A stretch of DNA of 64,000 nt, taken from the NCBI GenBank assembly GCA_031291235.1, contig JARLJL010000015.1, positions 62,001 to 126,000 of the forward strand. The letters are read 5' to 3'. The position numbers and the translations under genes were made by a program. A model generated the notes under the pieces. It did no database searches. It was not told the DNA's origin and worked only from the letters and a program-made list of their open reading frames with translations. The DNA comes from Sulfuriferula sp. GTDB lineage: Bacteria > Pseudomonadota > Gammaproteobacteria > Burkholderiales > Sulfuriferulaceae. Shown here one piece after another: positions 1 to 9,083 of the stretch; position 1 is the first letter of the stretch; every line of letters begins with the position of its first letter.

Positions 1-2
1 TG

Positions 3-578
3 TCCAAGCGTGTCGGTAACACGATGACGTCGGATATGATGGAGCGCTATCAAGCCGAATTCAAGACCGGCGAGCGGCGCATCGAACTCGAAGAAAACCT
101 CTTCATGGTGCTGGCGGTGCCGACGGCTGATCAGTATCTGGAATCGGGCGCGAAGTGGATCGACGGCATTGCGGACATGGTCGATCGGGCCTTCCAGCAA
201 CCGCCATCCGATGAAGCGCGTGATCGCTACATCAGCCACCGTGGCAAGTCGACAGTCATGCGTCAGTTCGGCCACTGGGTCAAGAGCCTGATCGAAGTCA
301 ACGGCGATCAAGAGATCGTCTACGACAAACCGGAAACGGTTGACCAGCTGCTCGACACCCTGTCGGAAGTGGATCACATTCGCAAGAAGTATTTCGAAGA
401 AGTCCACAAGTACATCGATGACACCACCGTGTCGGTGATTGCGACGCCGACGGTCGATGAGAGCGAGGAAATGAAGTTGCCGCGTTATCCGCACTTGGTG
501 CCGATCGATGCGCAGTACACTTTTTTTACCCTGCTCGCGCAAAAGAACAGCCGGGTGGCGGCACGAATGGCACTGTAA
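3..578 (+). CDS. Unknown protein, 5' end outside window
   Basis: The reading frame is open from the first base of the window, so the gene starts upstream. The first ATG inside is at position 24, but no stop separates it from the window edge and it lacks a clear ribosome site, so I treat this as the C-terminal part of a longer protein. About 190 residues are visible, mostly charged and predicted helical (DRAFQQPPSDEARDRY, EEVHKYIDD), with no motif I recognise. It heads a short plus-strand group that ends in a terminator near 1.5 kb. It may match a gene beyond gp75 in phiKZ-like maps, but that is only positional. Confidence 0.75.
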   Translation, partial: SKRVGNTMTSDMMERYQAEFKTGERRIELEENLFMVLAVPTADQYLESGAKWIDGIADMVDRAFQQPPSDEARDRYISHRGKSTVMRQFGHWVKSLIEVNGDQEIVYDKPETVDQLLDTLSEVDHIRKKYFEEVHKYIDDTTVSVIATPTVDESEEMKLPRYPHLVPIDAQYTFFTLLAQKNSRVAARMAL

Positions 579-640
579 AGCCACTCGTACGTCGGTTCGT
601 CTTTGATGCAGACTTCGAGGACGGGATTGAGATCAGCCGT

Positions 641-1033
641 ATGCTGGAGACATTACTCAAGAACGTACCTCGGATCTGTTCCACAGACGCACAGCTACTG
701 ATGCTGGAGCAATATGAAACCTTGTTCGGGATCTACGATCACAACAAGAAGCGACAAGCCTTCGAAGATCCTTTCGCGGTGGTCGCTCTTCATCCAGCAG
801 AAGACAGCTACTCGTACAGTCTGATGCGTGAGCGAATGGAGCAGTTTTGTTTTCACAACGTATCGCAGTTCTTTGGCTGTTCCTGGAATGAGTTCTTGCT
901 GATGCCCGCTTGTGACGCTGAAGAGATATTGCAGATTTCCGCACGGAGAAAAGCGAAGGACGATAGTAACACGGGCGACATCATCAGCCAGTTGGGTAAC
1001 ATTGCAGGTCCACCGAAGCCGAATAAATCATGA
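641..1033 (+). CDS. Unknown small protein
   Basis: A 130-aa ORF whose stop overlaps the ATG of the macro-domain gene by four bases (ATGA), which suggests translational coupling. The ribosome site before ATG 641 is weak, and the frame stays open upstream to within the previous gene, so the true start may lie earlier at a non-ATG codon. The protein is mixed alpha/beta in look and has a polar C-terminal tail rich in N, P and K. No family is recognised. Coupling to the macro-domain gene hints at a shared role, which is inference. Confidence 0.6.
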   Translation: MLETLLKNVPRICSTDAQLLMLEQYETLFGIYDHNKKRQAFEDPFAVVALHPAEDSYSYSLMRERMEQFCFHNVSQFFGCSWNEFLLMPACDAEEILQISARRKAKDDSNTGDIISQLGNIAGPPKPNKS

Positions 1034-1476
1034 CTATCCTCTACGAAGGTCCAGGTAACATCTTTGAGTCCGAGATGCAGACCTTGGTCAATCCGTGTAA
1101 TGCGGTTGGGGCCATGGGTAAGGGACTCGCCTTACAGTTCAAGGAACGGTTTCCGGAGTATTACAAGGCGTACCGGAAGGCGTGCTTTGATCGGGTGTTC
1201 AGGACTGAGAAGTGCTTCGTCTACGATCTGGATGAAGAACACAAAGTCTATTCCATGCTAACCAAATGGCACTGGAAGTATCCGAGTCAGTTGTCTTGGA
1301 TTGATGCGTCGGTTCGCCGACTCGCTGAGCACTACGAAGACTACGGCATTACCAGTTTAGCGATTCCTGCGGTTGGTTGTGGGGAAGGCGGACTGGACTG
1401 GGTAAATGTGCAACTCATCTTGCACAAATACCTTGGACCTTCGAAGCTGGACGTTGAGATCTATTCGCCGTTCTGA
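1030..1476 (+). CDS. Macro-domain (ADP-ribose-binding/hydrolase) protein
   Basis: A 148-aa single-domain protein. It shows the macro-domain ADP-ribose-binding signature: NPCNAVGAMGKGLA at residues 21-34, a following amphipathic helix (LQFKERFPEYYKAYRKAC), and the second phosphate loop AVGCGEGGLDW at about 114-124. The MGKGLA form is the one found in DarG-type and Appr-1''-p-processing-like macro domains, which remove ADP-ribose from nucleic acid or protein. In bacteria DarTG toxin-antitoxin modules block phages by ADP-ribosylating DNA, so a phage-borne macro domain could be a counter-defence; this role is inference. The start overlaps the upstream gene and a strong terminator follows. Confidence 0.85.
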   Translation: MTILYEGPGNIFESEMQTLVNPCNAVGAMGKGLALQFKERFPEYYKAYRKACFDRVFRTEKCFVYDLDEEHKVYSMLTKWHWKYPSQLSWIDASVRRLAEHYEDYGITSLAIPAVGCGEGGLDWVNVQLILHKYLGPSKLDVEIYSPF

Positions 1477-1490
1477 AGACAAAAAAATAA

Positions 1491-1530
1491 AGGCATAACG
1501 CGCCCAGGGTTGACCCCTGGGCTTTATGCT
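1491..1530. terminator. Bidirectional intrinsic terminator
   Basis: Eight-bp stem GCCCAGGG/CCCTGGGC (1502-1509 with 1515-1522) between the convergent macro-domain gene and the membrane-protein gene at 1532. It is flanked by AGGCATAACG on the left and CTTTATGCTG on the right, so both strands read hairpin then (T)TTATGC. This is one of the recurring TTATGCCGT-type terminators of this genome. Confidence 0.85.
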
Positions 1531-1531
1531 G

Positions 1532-1789
1532 CTAATGCTTGATACGGTCCACCAGTTCTCCACACCAACTCCCTAAGATCACTACCACCGCGATGAGGTT
1601 CAGTCCGGGAAGACAAGCCAGCACGGTGATGTAAGTTAGCGGGTTTTCGTAGTTATAGCCAAACTTCGGGTCACGCAGTTCCGGACGTCGATACGCCTTG
1701 AAGTCTTGCCACACGAACATACAGAGACAGCAGAGGGCTGACAGTACGCTCACGATGCAATACGTAATTACGATGTGATGCTTAAGCAT
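1532..1789 (-). CDS. Small two-helix membrane protein
   Basis: An 85-aa protein with two hydrophobic spans, roughly residues 5-27 (cysteine-rich) and 52-75, joined by a polar loop containing several R, D and E residues. No enzymatic motif. It is the last gene of the long minus-strand block and is separated from the gene upstream (1844-2482) by its own terminator. The ribosome site (AGG) is weak. Inner-membrane location is inferred from the spans; function is unknown. Confidence 0.65.
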   Translation of the reverse strand: MLKHHIVITYCIVSVLSALCCLCMFVWQDFKAYRRPELRDPKFGYNYENPLTYITVLACLPGLNLIAVVVILGSWCGELVDRIKH

Positions 1790-1810
1790 GCCTAATCTCT
1801 AATGAGGAAT

Positions 1811-1838
1811 AAAAGGTGGACCGGCCCCCCAGTCCACC
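1811..1838 (-). terminator. Intrinsic terminator
   Basis: Read on the minus strand: GGTGGAC stem, GTCCACC return (1815-1821 with 1832-1838), then TTTTATT. It lies directly after the stop of the 212-aa gene at 1844. Confidence 0.8.
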
Positions 1839-1843
1839 GCTTG

Positions 1844-2482
1844 TTAATGCGAGTAAATTAGATCTTGTTCGATGACTTCCTGAATGCGCTTAGTCCCATT
1901 GAACGACTTCTCTTTGATCGCTAACAGCTTTTGATCCAGTCGTTGGTACATGAGTTGAAAGAGATCGCGCTTCACTTCGGCCGACTCCCCTGATAAATGG
2001 AAGGTTGCTTTATGAATGGCGTCTAGCGGGCCGAACTCTCCTGCTGTGATCGCTTGGCGGAAATCTTTCACCATCAACACGAATGATTCAATGGGAATTA
2101 CTCCATCGTCGCCAAGCGACACCCAGACGAGAAAGGTCCACCACACTTCCATGAAACTATACTCACCGCTCTCACGCAAGATGTAATTGGAATTGCGCAT
2201 GTCCTCCACACTTACCACGTTTGATATCTTCTCAAACGCTTTATTGATCTTGGGCGACATCTTCCCAATAGTATCGGACATTTCCTTCAAGGAGACATCG
2301 GGGCTTTCGAAAACATCGTTACCCTTCTCAATCATCAGCTTGAAGTTCATCAATGTCTTATCTGCGAGGAGGCGGCGAAATAGCGTCATGAAGTCGAAGT
2401 ATTCCGCTTCCTCCAAAGCCCGCATATAGAACTCACCAATCCGTCCTAACAGGATGTCGATCCAGACATTGGATTTCGCCAT
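1844..2482 (-). CDS. Unknown protein, 212 aa
   Basis: A helical, soluble-looking protein with no motif I recognise. ATG is preceded by GGAGAAATAAGCG, a usable ribosome site, and the preceding gene's stop lies three bases upstream, so the two are probably co-transcribed. The middle part holds a hydrophobic segment (SFMEVWWTFLVWVSLG) that is more likely a buried helix than a membrane span. It is followed by an intrinsic terminator. It sits in the helicase-RNAP block of the phage. Confidence 0.75.
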   Translation of the reverse strand: MAKSNVWIDILLGRIGEFYMRALEEAEYFDFMTLFRRLLADKTLMNFKLMIEKGNDVFESPDVSLKEMSDTIGKMSPKINKAFEKISNVVSVEDMRNSNYILRESGEYSFMEVWWTFLVWVSLGDDGVIPIESFVLMVKDFRQAITAGEFGPLDAIHKATFHLSGESAEVKRDLFQLMYQRLDQKLLAIKEKSFNGTKRIQEVIEQDLIYSH

Positions 2483-2485
2483 CGC

Positions 2486-3034
2486 TTATTTCTCCAGGAG
2501 GTTCCCGAGGTCCGAGATGTTCAGGAGCACACGACCTGCTGTGCGATGGAAGTTCTTGAAGTCCATGATCCGACGCAGAATCGATTGCGTATCTGCGATC
2601 GACTTCGACGGCAGTCGATCAGCTTGAATCAGGAACGCCAAGGCTTCACGGGCTGCTCGCTCGATCTGGTAGATCGTGTAGATTTCAGCACGTGTTTCGT
2701 TGGTGAACTTCGCGTAATTGAAACCCTGCTGGACGTCTTTCAGTCCGATCTTGCGCGGCAGGTACTGTTTCATCTCCTCCGTGGTGCTTGTGTAGATGTA
2801 GAAGAAGCCATCCCATTGACGGAACTCCACCGAGACCCAACGCACCGCGTGATACTTGGTGCCTTCGTTTTCTTTCTCGTGGAAGATGAACTGGATGAAC
2901 GGATTCTGATTGTGCGTCATCATCCGCTTGTGAATCCGGCCATTCTCAGGTCCCTTTGGCCCTTGTTGAATCGCCAGCAACATCGTGAATGCATCAGCCA
3001 TGTTCGTGCTGCGTGCGGAAAGAATTGCGTCCAT
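2486..3034 (-). CDS. Unknown protein, 182 aa
   Basis: I chose the ATG at 3034 (MDAILSARS...). The frame extends upstream to a GTG that overlaps the helicase stop, but the extra 26 residues look like untranslated leader. The protein is mixed alpha/beta and ends in a leucine-rich helix (VLLNISDLGNLLEK). No family recognised. It is transcribed together with the helicase and the 212-aa gene. The start is uncertain; a GTG start coupled to the helicase stop is the alternative. Confidence 0.7.
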   Translation of the reverse strand: MDAILSARSTNMADAFTMLLAIQQGPKGPENGRIHKRMMTHNQNPFIQFIFHEKENEGTKYHAVRWVSVEFRQWDGFFYIYTSTTEEMKQYLPRKIGLKDVQQGFNYAKFTNETRAEIYTIYQIERAAREALAFLIQADRLPSKSIADTQSILRRIMDFKNFHRTAGRVLLNISDLGNLLEK

Positions 3035-3108
3035 TTTGGTGTACCTAATTAGAATGTTCTCATTGGGTCTGCTCCACTCCCAAACTGCTGAGAGTGGAGT
3101 CAGACAAA

Positions 3109-4662
3109 TCACAGTAGTTTCGGGTAGTTCTGACTGTTTAAGGTCAGCGCACGGTCTTGCAGGATTTCCCAGCGTTCCGTGTGATACTCGATGTGCTTCG
3201 CTACGTCTTGACAGACAGCCGAGATGAATCGTGAACGACGACCCTCGCCTAAGTTGTTCCGCAACCGTCCGAAGCCCTGGATGTTACGCTGACTACTCCG
3301 CACGGCTGTAGTCAGAAAGACGCACTTCAAGTTCTCAATGTCGACGTTCGTCCCCGCACTCCCGAGGGTGGTTACAGTGACCGCCGAGTTAAGCAGATCC
3401 TCGTAGGGATCATTCATCGACCCACAATAGCGGTTGATGTCTTCATCCGGGTAGCGTCCACGAAGACGTTGGGTAATCATCGTGGCAAACTCCACCCCTG
3501 CAACATAGACCAACATCTTCTCGCCAGCCCGACGGTCCCTAAACAACTCAGCGTCCACGACCCCAAGGATCATGTCGATGTAATTGTCCGTCAGTTTCTT
3601 ATCCCTCAGCAGCTGCTCTTCAAAGTAGTGATGAGAGTAAGTACCCTTACGCGGATCAACTCCACGTATCCTTTCAGGGCGTTCCAGGCGATACGTCAAA
3701 GCAAGCGCCGATACAAATGGCTCTGCCTTCGGTCCTTCAAACCGGTTCGCTAATGGGTAGGCCAACTGATACATCTTGTTGACAAATCCATCATCGCCTT
3801 TCAGTGTGGCTGACATGGCGAGCGAGCGTTGGATGTTGGTGTACAGATCCATTTTGAAGTTCACATGGAACTCTTCATGAACCTCATCCAAGACCCGCAG
3901 ACCTGCCTTCAAGGCTTCGTAGAACTGGTCTGGTCCACACGGGTATCCAACCAATGTGATGCCCGCACCGAGCTTCTCATACAGCTTAATCCAGTTCTGA
4001 ATCGTGGTCTTACTCACCACGATGATCGAGGACGGAATCGAGCCGTAGATGGCCATGTGCAGCAAGGCTTGGAGATCTTTCGACCCCCGCACCACCATCA
4101 AATCTTCCTTACCCAAATCCAGCGTACGCCGGAAGTCGTGCAACCACTTATCGATGTATCCAGCCCGTAGCACGTAGACCGTCAGTACCCCTAACTGAAC
4201 TGCCACATACATCGACACAAAGCTCTTGCCCTCGCCAGTACCCATCGAAAGCATCTTGTGGACGGGTTCATCCGCAAGACAATAGTCAATGGAACCAACC
4301 TGTCGCACTCTAGGTGCCCAGCCCGGCTTTAACTTTAAGTGCACCCGGAGCGAATCAGGAGTTGGCAAGTCGATGTACTTCACCATGGAGTCGTTCAGGT
4401 AATGCAACTTCAGGTGTTCTTTGAACAACTCCAACTGGTTGATGTGGAAGCGGTATTCCGAGCGGTCTTTCGTGGCAGCCGCGTAAACCTTGTCCTTCGA
4501 CTTGTCGGCGTTAGCCTTGTGACCGTAGCGGCTGTTAGGCCGCTGCCAGTCCTGTCGATGGATCAAAGGTTTAGCGAACTGTTCCACTGCCCCACGCGCC
4601 CTCACCGACACACCGGACACCTTGAAATAATGAGAAGCTAAAGTGACAGTGAGTTCTTGCAT
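3109..4662 (-). CDS. SF2 DNA/RNA helicase
   Basis: A 517-aa superfamily 2 helicase. Visible motifs (numbered from the more upstream in-frame GTG at 4674): Walker A GTGEGKS (about 145-151), motif II DEVH (about 263-266) in place of DEAD/DEAH, motif III SAT (about 288-290), and in the C-terminal RecA domain GSAGTNVD (motif V) and QGFGRLR (motif VI, arginine finger region). Such ATP-driven helicases (T4 UvsW-like) act in replication, fork repair or recombination. I start at ATG 4662 because AAGGAG lies 11 bases before it; the upstream GTG at 4674 abuts the ribosome site. The gene follows RNAP beta-prime C directly, as I recall for the phiKZ gene order (gp74-gp75). Confidence 0.85.
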   Translation of the reverse strand: MQELTVTLASHYFKVSGVSVRARGAVEQFAKPLIHRQDWQRPNSRYGHKANADKSKDKVYAAATKDRSEYRFHINQLELFKEHLKLHYLNDSMVKYIDLPTPDSLRVHLKLKPGWAPRVRQVGSIDYCLADEPVHKMLSMGTGEGKSFVSMYVAVQLGVLTVYVLRAGYIDKWLHDFRRTLDLGKEDLMVVRGSKDLQALLHMAIYGSIPSSIIVVSKTTIQNWIKLYEKLGAGITLVGYPCGPDQFYEALKAGLRVLDEVHEEFHVNFKMDLYTNIQRSLAMSATLKGDDGFVNKMYQLAYPLANRFEGPKAEPFVSALALTYRLERPERIRGVDPRKGTYSHHYFEEQLLRDKKLTDNYIDMILGVVDAELFRDRRAGEKMLVYVAGVEFATMITQRLRGRYPDEDINRYCGSMNDPYEDLLNSAVTVTTLGSAGTNVDIENLKCVFLTTAVRSSQRNIQGFGRLRNNLGEGRRSRFISAVCQDVAKHIEYHTERWEILQDRALTLNSQNYPKLL

Positions 4663-4677
4663 GAGACAACACACTCC

Positions 4678-6699
4678 TTATTCTAAGTGTTGCAGTGTTT
4701 CGTAAGGCATCACGATGGAATCCATCGGATGATCAAGCCGATTAGGCGTCGTATAATTGCGCGGTGTCTTAATACTTCTTAGCTGATGTTCATACGCAAA
4801 CTTCGCGGCCATCGACCGCATGTCGATCGTACTTTCCATCACGCCAAGCGACCGCGACGTCCCAACCTTCGGGAACGAATAGTCTTCGCCTGCTGCGGAT
4901 ACAATCATCCCGCCATACAACACCACTTCGAGCACCGCCAGATTCACATTCAGTCGCTCGTTCACATGGTCGAACAACTTCTCCAGCGTCGGGTCCACGG
5001 CTTCTTCCCGATCCCGATCCGCGATCTTCTTCATCGACGATTCGAGGATCTCGGCAATCTCCGCCGAGTGATCGCTCATGTTGTACCGCTTCTGCGGCAG
5101 CGTCAGGATAGGCTGCGAATAATCCCATCCCGTCATGTCGATCACATAGTTGCCTTTCTCGTTCAGTACCCAGCCCTTCTGCTTGATGTGAGCAAGCAAC
5201 GGATACGTCATCGAAGCCAAGCGACGATCCACCGACACCTTGTGCGGCGTCAGTTCGTACTTGATGCCATCGCCTTCCATGATCCCGATATCCGGCATCT
5301 CGCTGATCCGTGTGATACTGGACAGCTGGTTGACGTTCTGGACTTCCATGATGTCGGTGAAGTTCGCCGCGCACGACGCCGGGATCACCAACCGCACATG
5401 CTTGTTCCGAAGCTTGTCGTCCGGATTGAGCGTGTACGACGAGAAGTCCGCCCCGACTCTCAGATACTGCGCCGAGAAGTCATCGAGCACCAGCGGATCA
5501 GATTCCGCACTGCCGACAAAGTGCTTGGTCGACAACACCAACTGCGACACCACCTCAGTCATCGAGGTACAGTTAGTCTGACCCAGATTGCCGGTCAGCG
5601 GATCGAGAATCGAATCGCTCATCAAGCCAAAGCAGGTTGCGCACACGCCGTACGGATCAGGACACGCACAATGCATCACCGACCGGATCTTCAGCGTCTG
5701 ACCGATCAGATGCTTGTCGTTCTTACCGATACATGACAGACCACCTGCACCGTTCACAAAGTACTTGCCTTGCAGCAATGGCAGGTCAGCCTTGCGAACC
5801 GTGTTGCCGCGCATGTCCACCTCCTTGTCCCTCACGGTCCAATAGAGATATTCCTGCGAACCACAATCGCCTTCATGCAGGTTGCGCAGCGATTGACAGA
5901 TGAGTTGAAGTCGCCGATTGAAATACTCGGTTTGCTCCAACGGATCTTTGGCCTGAGCATGGGCCATGGCTGCGTGCCGGGATTCCACGAAGGACTCGTA
6001 GAACGACCGGAAGCCTTCGGCAAACGATCGCATCACCGGACGCTGGAAGTACAACGAGTCCGTGTCCGAGATGAAACCCCGAGGACCCACACACTGAAGC
6101 ACCTGACCCATGCTGGCAATGCCCGACCGGACCGCTTTGGAGATCGGGTTATTGAACAGCGATGGATCGTAACGCAGGCTCTTCTCGATCACGCCATGGA
6201 TATTCGCAATCGAAGCCGCTGTCGGTGCTGCGTCCTTCTTTGCAGCCACGATATCCGGATGCTTCAGGATCTTCAGATAGTCGGTGATATCCAGCGACAC
6301 CACGTACTTCTCGCACTTGTACGTGAGATCGTTGTACATCAGGTTCACCAGCCGATACGTCATCTCAGCCAGTTGATCCTTGCTAACACCACCGATCGGC
6401 TTGTAGGTGTCATACACACACCACATCGAATTGCCGAGCAACTTTAAATGCGTGTCGGTTCCCAGTCGACGGTCGCCCAAGATCTCGCGGACATGATGCT
6501 CCTTGAGAATCGGCGTCTTCGGATACTTGCGATGAAAGTCCCACGCATAGGACGAATAGATCGTCTCACGCGCATTGGTGATGAGTTCCCCATCGTCGAA
6601 CACCAAGACGAATGGCCCTTTCAGAACGCACCACAACTGCTCGGTCGACATTGAAGTCAGATACCGAGCAGCAATCCGTTTCATAGGTTTGCCAGTCAT
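4678..6699 (-). CDS. RNA polymerase beta-prime subunit, C-terminal part
   Basis: A 673-aa protein matching the second half of bacterial beta-prime. The bridge-helix region is visible at about 221-270 (MRSFAEGFRSFYESFVESR, compare the SFREGLTVLQYF... helix of cellular beta-prime). It is followed by DCGS (278-281) and by a zinc-site-like CACPDPYGVCATCFG (about 344-357), and then by a degenerate counterpart of the GEPGTQLTMRTFH segment (NCTSMTEVVSQLVLSTKHF). It lacks the NADFDGD motif, which is in the separate gene at 19065. The ATG follows the beta C stop with no gap (TAA ATG). By position it corresponds to phiKZ gp74, part of the non-virion RNA polymerase that transcribes later phage genes. 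Confidence 0.9.
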   Translation of the reverse strand: MTGKPMKRIAARYLTSMSTEQLWCVLKGPFVLVFDDGELITNARETIYSSYAWDFHRKYPKTPILKEHHVREILGDRRLGTDTHLKLLGNSMWCVYDTYKPIGGVSKDQLAEMTYRLVNLMYNDLTYKCEKYVVSLDITDYLKILKHPDIVAAKKDAAPTAASIANIHGVIEKSLRYDPSLFNNPISKAVRSGIASMGQVLQCVGPRGFISDTDSLYFQRPVMRSFAEGFRSFYESFVESRHAAMAHAQAKDPLEQTEYFNRRLQLICQSLRNLHEGDCGSQEYLYWTVRDKEVDMRGNTVRKADLPLLQGKYFVNGAGGLSCIGKNDKHLIGQTLKIRSVMHCACPDPYGVCATCFGLMSDSILDPLTGNLGQTNCTSMTEVVSQLVLSTKHFVGSAESDPLVLDDFSAQYLRVGADFSSYTLNPDDKLRNKHVRLVIPASCAANFTDIMEVQNVNQLSSITRISEMPDIGIMEGDGIKYELTPHKVSVDRRLASMTYPLLAHIKQKGWVLNEKGNYVIDMTGWDYSQPILTLPQKRYNMSDHSAEIAEILESSMKKIADRDREEAVDPTLEKLFDHVNERLNVNLAVLEVVLYGGMIVSAAGEDYSFPKVGTSRSLGVMESTIDMRSMAAKFAYEHQLRSIKTPRNYTTPNRLDHPMDSIVMPYETLQHLE

Positions 6700-8985
6700 T
6701 TACATAAACTCCGATTGTGTCGGTGTGTGGGTCACGTTCGGTGTATTGAACGTGTAGTTCTTGGGAATGTACGGGCGATACTCCAAGCCCCAACCACCGC
6801 ACTCCGCCATGTGCTTAAACAACTGCACGGGTTTATTGCCTCCATACGGCACGATACTCCGATCGACCACCTTCTCGATGTCAGTCGGTTTCGGTGCACG
6901 CAAGATGTTGTACAGGATGTGACGGCTGGTCATCGGATTGTTATTCCGATCCAGAATGTCCGCAGTCACGCGAGAACCGCCGAAAGAAACCAGAATCCGG
7001 ATTTCCGATTCACCCCAGGCACGGATCGCATTGGTACGTTGCGGCGTGCTGTGCTTATCCCAGCTGGTAACTTGGGAGATCACACCAAAGTGCTGGCGCT
7101 TGCTCGAAGATACGGCGGTCCAATCGTCTGCAATCTTCTCCAGTTCGATGATGTACACACTGCCAATGCGTACCTTGTTTTCGGTGAGCCACGTATTGCC
7201 GGAATAGCCCGTATAAGTGACCGGTCCATAGATCGGACGATAACGTGGGTCTGCTTCACACTGTTCGATGATGTCGGGGAATTCGACTTCATGTTCCGGC
7301 GGGAAGTACAGAATGATACCGTTCGGTTGAGCAATGATCGAGGCCAGATACGCGGAACGCGGACAAGCATTAAAAGCCGTGTTACCTTCCCAGGTAACAT
7401 ACTTGTTCTTCGGGTCGATGGCAGACCAATGTTCCGGTTTGCCAAGCGGCGGCGTGTACTTCCGATCCCCCCACCATGCCAACATGCGCTCGGGCGAGAC
7501 GATCCTGAAATACCCCATCAGATAGTTCCATGCTTCATCCACGATACCCGGCTGGCTACTCTCCAGCTGTTCGATCTTGGTTTGAAGTGCTGGCATGTTC
7601 ACGTCCAGTCCCAGTCGAGCACAGATCCGCTTGCGCACATCGCGACTCGCGGCATTCATGTACTGTTCCTGCAACCGGCCGAGATTCATCCGGCTATTGG
7701 TGGAGTTACCATCCATCACGATATCAGCGCGATTGCCATCTTCGTCGACCGGCATGTTCTCCGGATCTTCGATTGCACAGATGACGCCCTTACCGCCGTG
7801 ACAGTCAGTCCACTTCCAACCCACATCCGGAAGACGCTCGTACTGGATCACAAACTCCACGCGCCAATCATCCAGCGGATTCTTACGGTGCAGCAAGACC
7901 CGGCGCTCTTGCGACCCATTTGCCCGATTGTCCAGCATCGCATACGCTTCAACCGCCAGCGAATGCAAGGGCTTGCTCAACAACACCTGACCTTGACGAC
8001 GGGTTTCGAGACGCTTGATCTCATCGACGATTTCCTTATAGAAGCGCTGGGTCGTACGGTGATACCGCATGGCCTGACGCTCCATCGCCTCCGGTGTATT
8101 GCTCGTGTTGTAGTCATCGTGATAAATCTTGATGTCCACAATCCGACCACCGGCCCCTTCTGCATACACCCGTCGATCGTGAAAGTAATCCACTTCGCGC
8201 AATGCGCGTGCCGATTGCTGGACGATTGCCAAACTGCGGTCATCCCGACGCAGTGCCATCAACAATCCATCCGGCCGTACCAGATCGCCAATTTCTGGAA
8301 ACGGCTTATATTCTTCAGGCCGACTCGGGTCACCGTAGAGGTTGATCGGGAAATAGCGGCTTCCCCATTCCACATCACGGCGCTCGAACGTCTGGATCGC
8401 GAAATACGGCAAGATATCGCGACTAACCAAAATCCCGTCTTCAGAGACTGCCGGGTGCGACATGTATGCTACGTTACATTCGCGTCCGTACTTATAGTCT
8501 CCGTTGTCTGTGACTGCCGGTGAATCGAGCAGCACAGTTCCTTTCTCAATCCGCATGTCCTTTCGTATCGTGTTGGTAATTTTCTTTGTACGATACTCAA
8601 AACCAAAATACGTCTGATCCGAGAAATATCCCGGAAGTCTTACTAGGCCAATCTCGCCAGTGTTAGGTGCGTCTGGATCATCCACTTCGTAAATCAAAAT
8701 GGTTTCAGAGTTGCGAATCGGTTCATCGCCCATGACGGTGTGATACCGTGGAATCACCTTGAGGATGGTACCCGTTTCCGGCATCTTCACCGAGAACGTT
8801 GTCTTCGCATACTGCCGCTCCATGCCAGTTTGGATGAACCGCTCTGTGCCCTCCTTGATCACTAAGCACTGGCCAATGTGACTTGCGAACATGTTCTTAC
8901 GAGGCGAGCTATCCATTGCATCAGCAAAGTTTAACCCGTTAACCCCCATCAACCGCCGGTCCATCTCATTGACAACATATTCCAT
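6700..8985 (-). CDS. RNA polymerase beta subunit, C-terminal part
   Basis: A 761-aa protein matching the C-terminal half of bacterial beta. Residues about 165-190 (GRECNVAYMSHPAVSEDGILVSR) correspond to the GRN...YEDSIVIS region. DCHGGKGVI (395-403) corresponds to GRHGNKGVI with the conserved lysine, and NMPVDEDG...NSRMNLGRLQE to DMPYDENG...SRMNIGQ. The end carries a segment resembling the beta C-terminal clamp. ATG 8985 has AAAGGA six bases upstream; the GTG just before it is unlikely. By position it is the phiKZ gp71-73 counterpart. In phiKZ that gene is interrupted by an intron, but here it is continuous. No N-terminal beta part is in the window. Confidence 0.9.
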   Translation of the reverse strand: MEYVVNEMDRRLMGVNGLNFADAMDSSPRKNMFASHIGQCLVIKEGTERFIQTGMERQYAKTTFSVKMPETGTILKVIPRYHTVMGDEPIRNSETILIYEVDDPDAPNTGEIGLVRLPGYFSDQTYFGFEYRTKKITNTIRKDMRIEKGTVLLDSPAVTDNGDYKYGRECNVAYMSHPAVSEDGILVSRDILPYFAIQTFERRDVEWGSRYFPINLYGDPSRPEEYKPFPEIGDLVRPDGLLMALRRDDRSLAIVQQSARALREVDYFHDRRVYAEGAGGRIVDIKIYHDDYNTSNTPEAMERQAMRYHRTTQRFYKEIVDEIKRLETRRQGQVLLSKPLHSLAVEAYAMLDNRANGSQERRVLLHRKNPLDDWRVEFVIQYERLPDVGWKWTDCHGGKGVICAIEDPENMPVDEDGNRADIVMDGNSTNSRMNLGRLQEQYMNAASRDVRKRICARLGLDVNMPALQTKIEQLESSQPGIVDEAWNYLMGYFRIVSPERMLAWWGDRKYTPPLGKPEHWSAIDPKNKYVTWEGNTAFNACPRSAYLASIIAQPNGIILYFPPEHEVEFPDIIEQCEADPRYRPIYGPVTYTGYSGNTWLTENKVRIGSVYIIELEKIADDWTAVSSSKRQHFGVISQVTSWDKHSTPQRTNAIRAWGESEIRILVSFGGSRVTADILDRNNNPMTSRHILYNILRAPKPTDIEKVVDRSIVPYGGNKPVQLFKHMAECGGWGLEYRPYIPKNYTFNTPNVTHTPTQSEFM

Positions 8986-9052
8986 CACGATTCCTTTCTT
9001 GATGTTAATTCTCGAATTACAGGTCGCGAAGTTATCACTACCATTCTGATGA

Positions 9053-9060
9053 TATGTGAT
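9053..9060 (+). promoter_or_regulatory. Candidate phage early promoter (weak variant)
   Basis: TATGTGAT, in the context GATGATATGTGATTG. It lies 31 bp before the ATG of the plus-strand gene at 9084 and closely resembles GATGATATATGACTC found 32 bp before the other lone plus-strand gene at 38468. The two contexts share 12 of 15 bases. Confidence 0.4.
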
Positions 9061-9083
9061 TGAAACTTTCTTGGGACAGCCTC

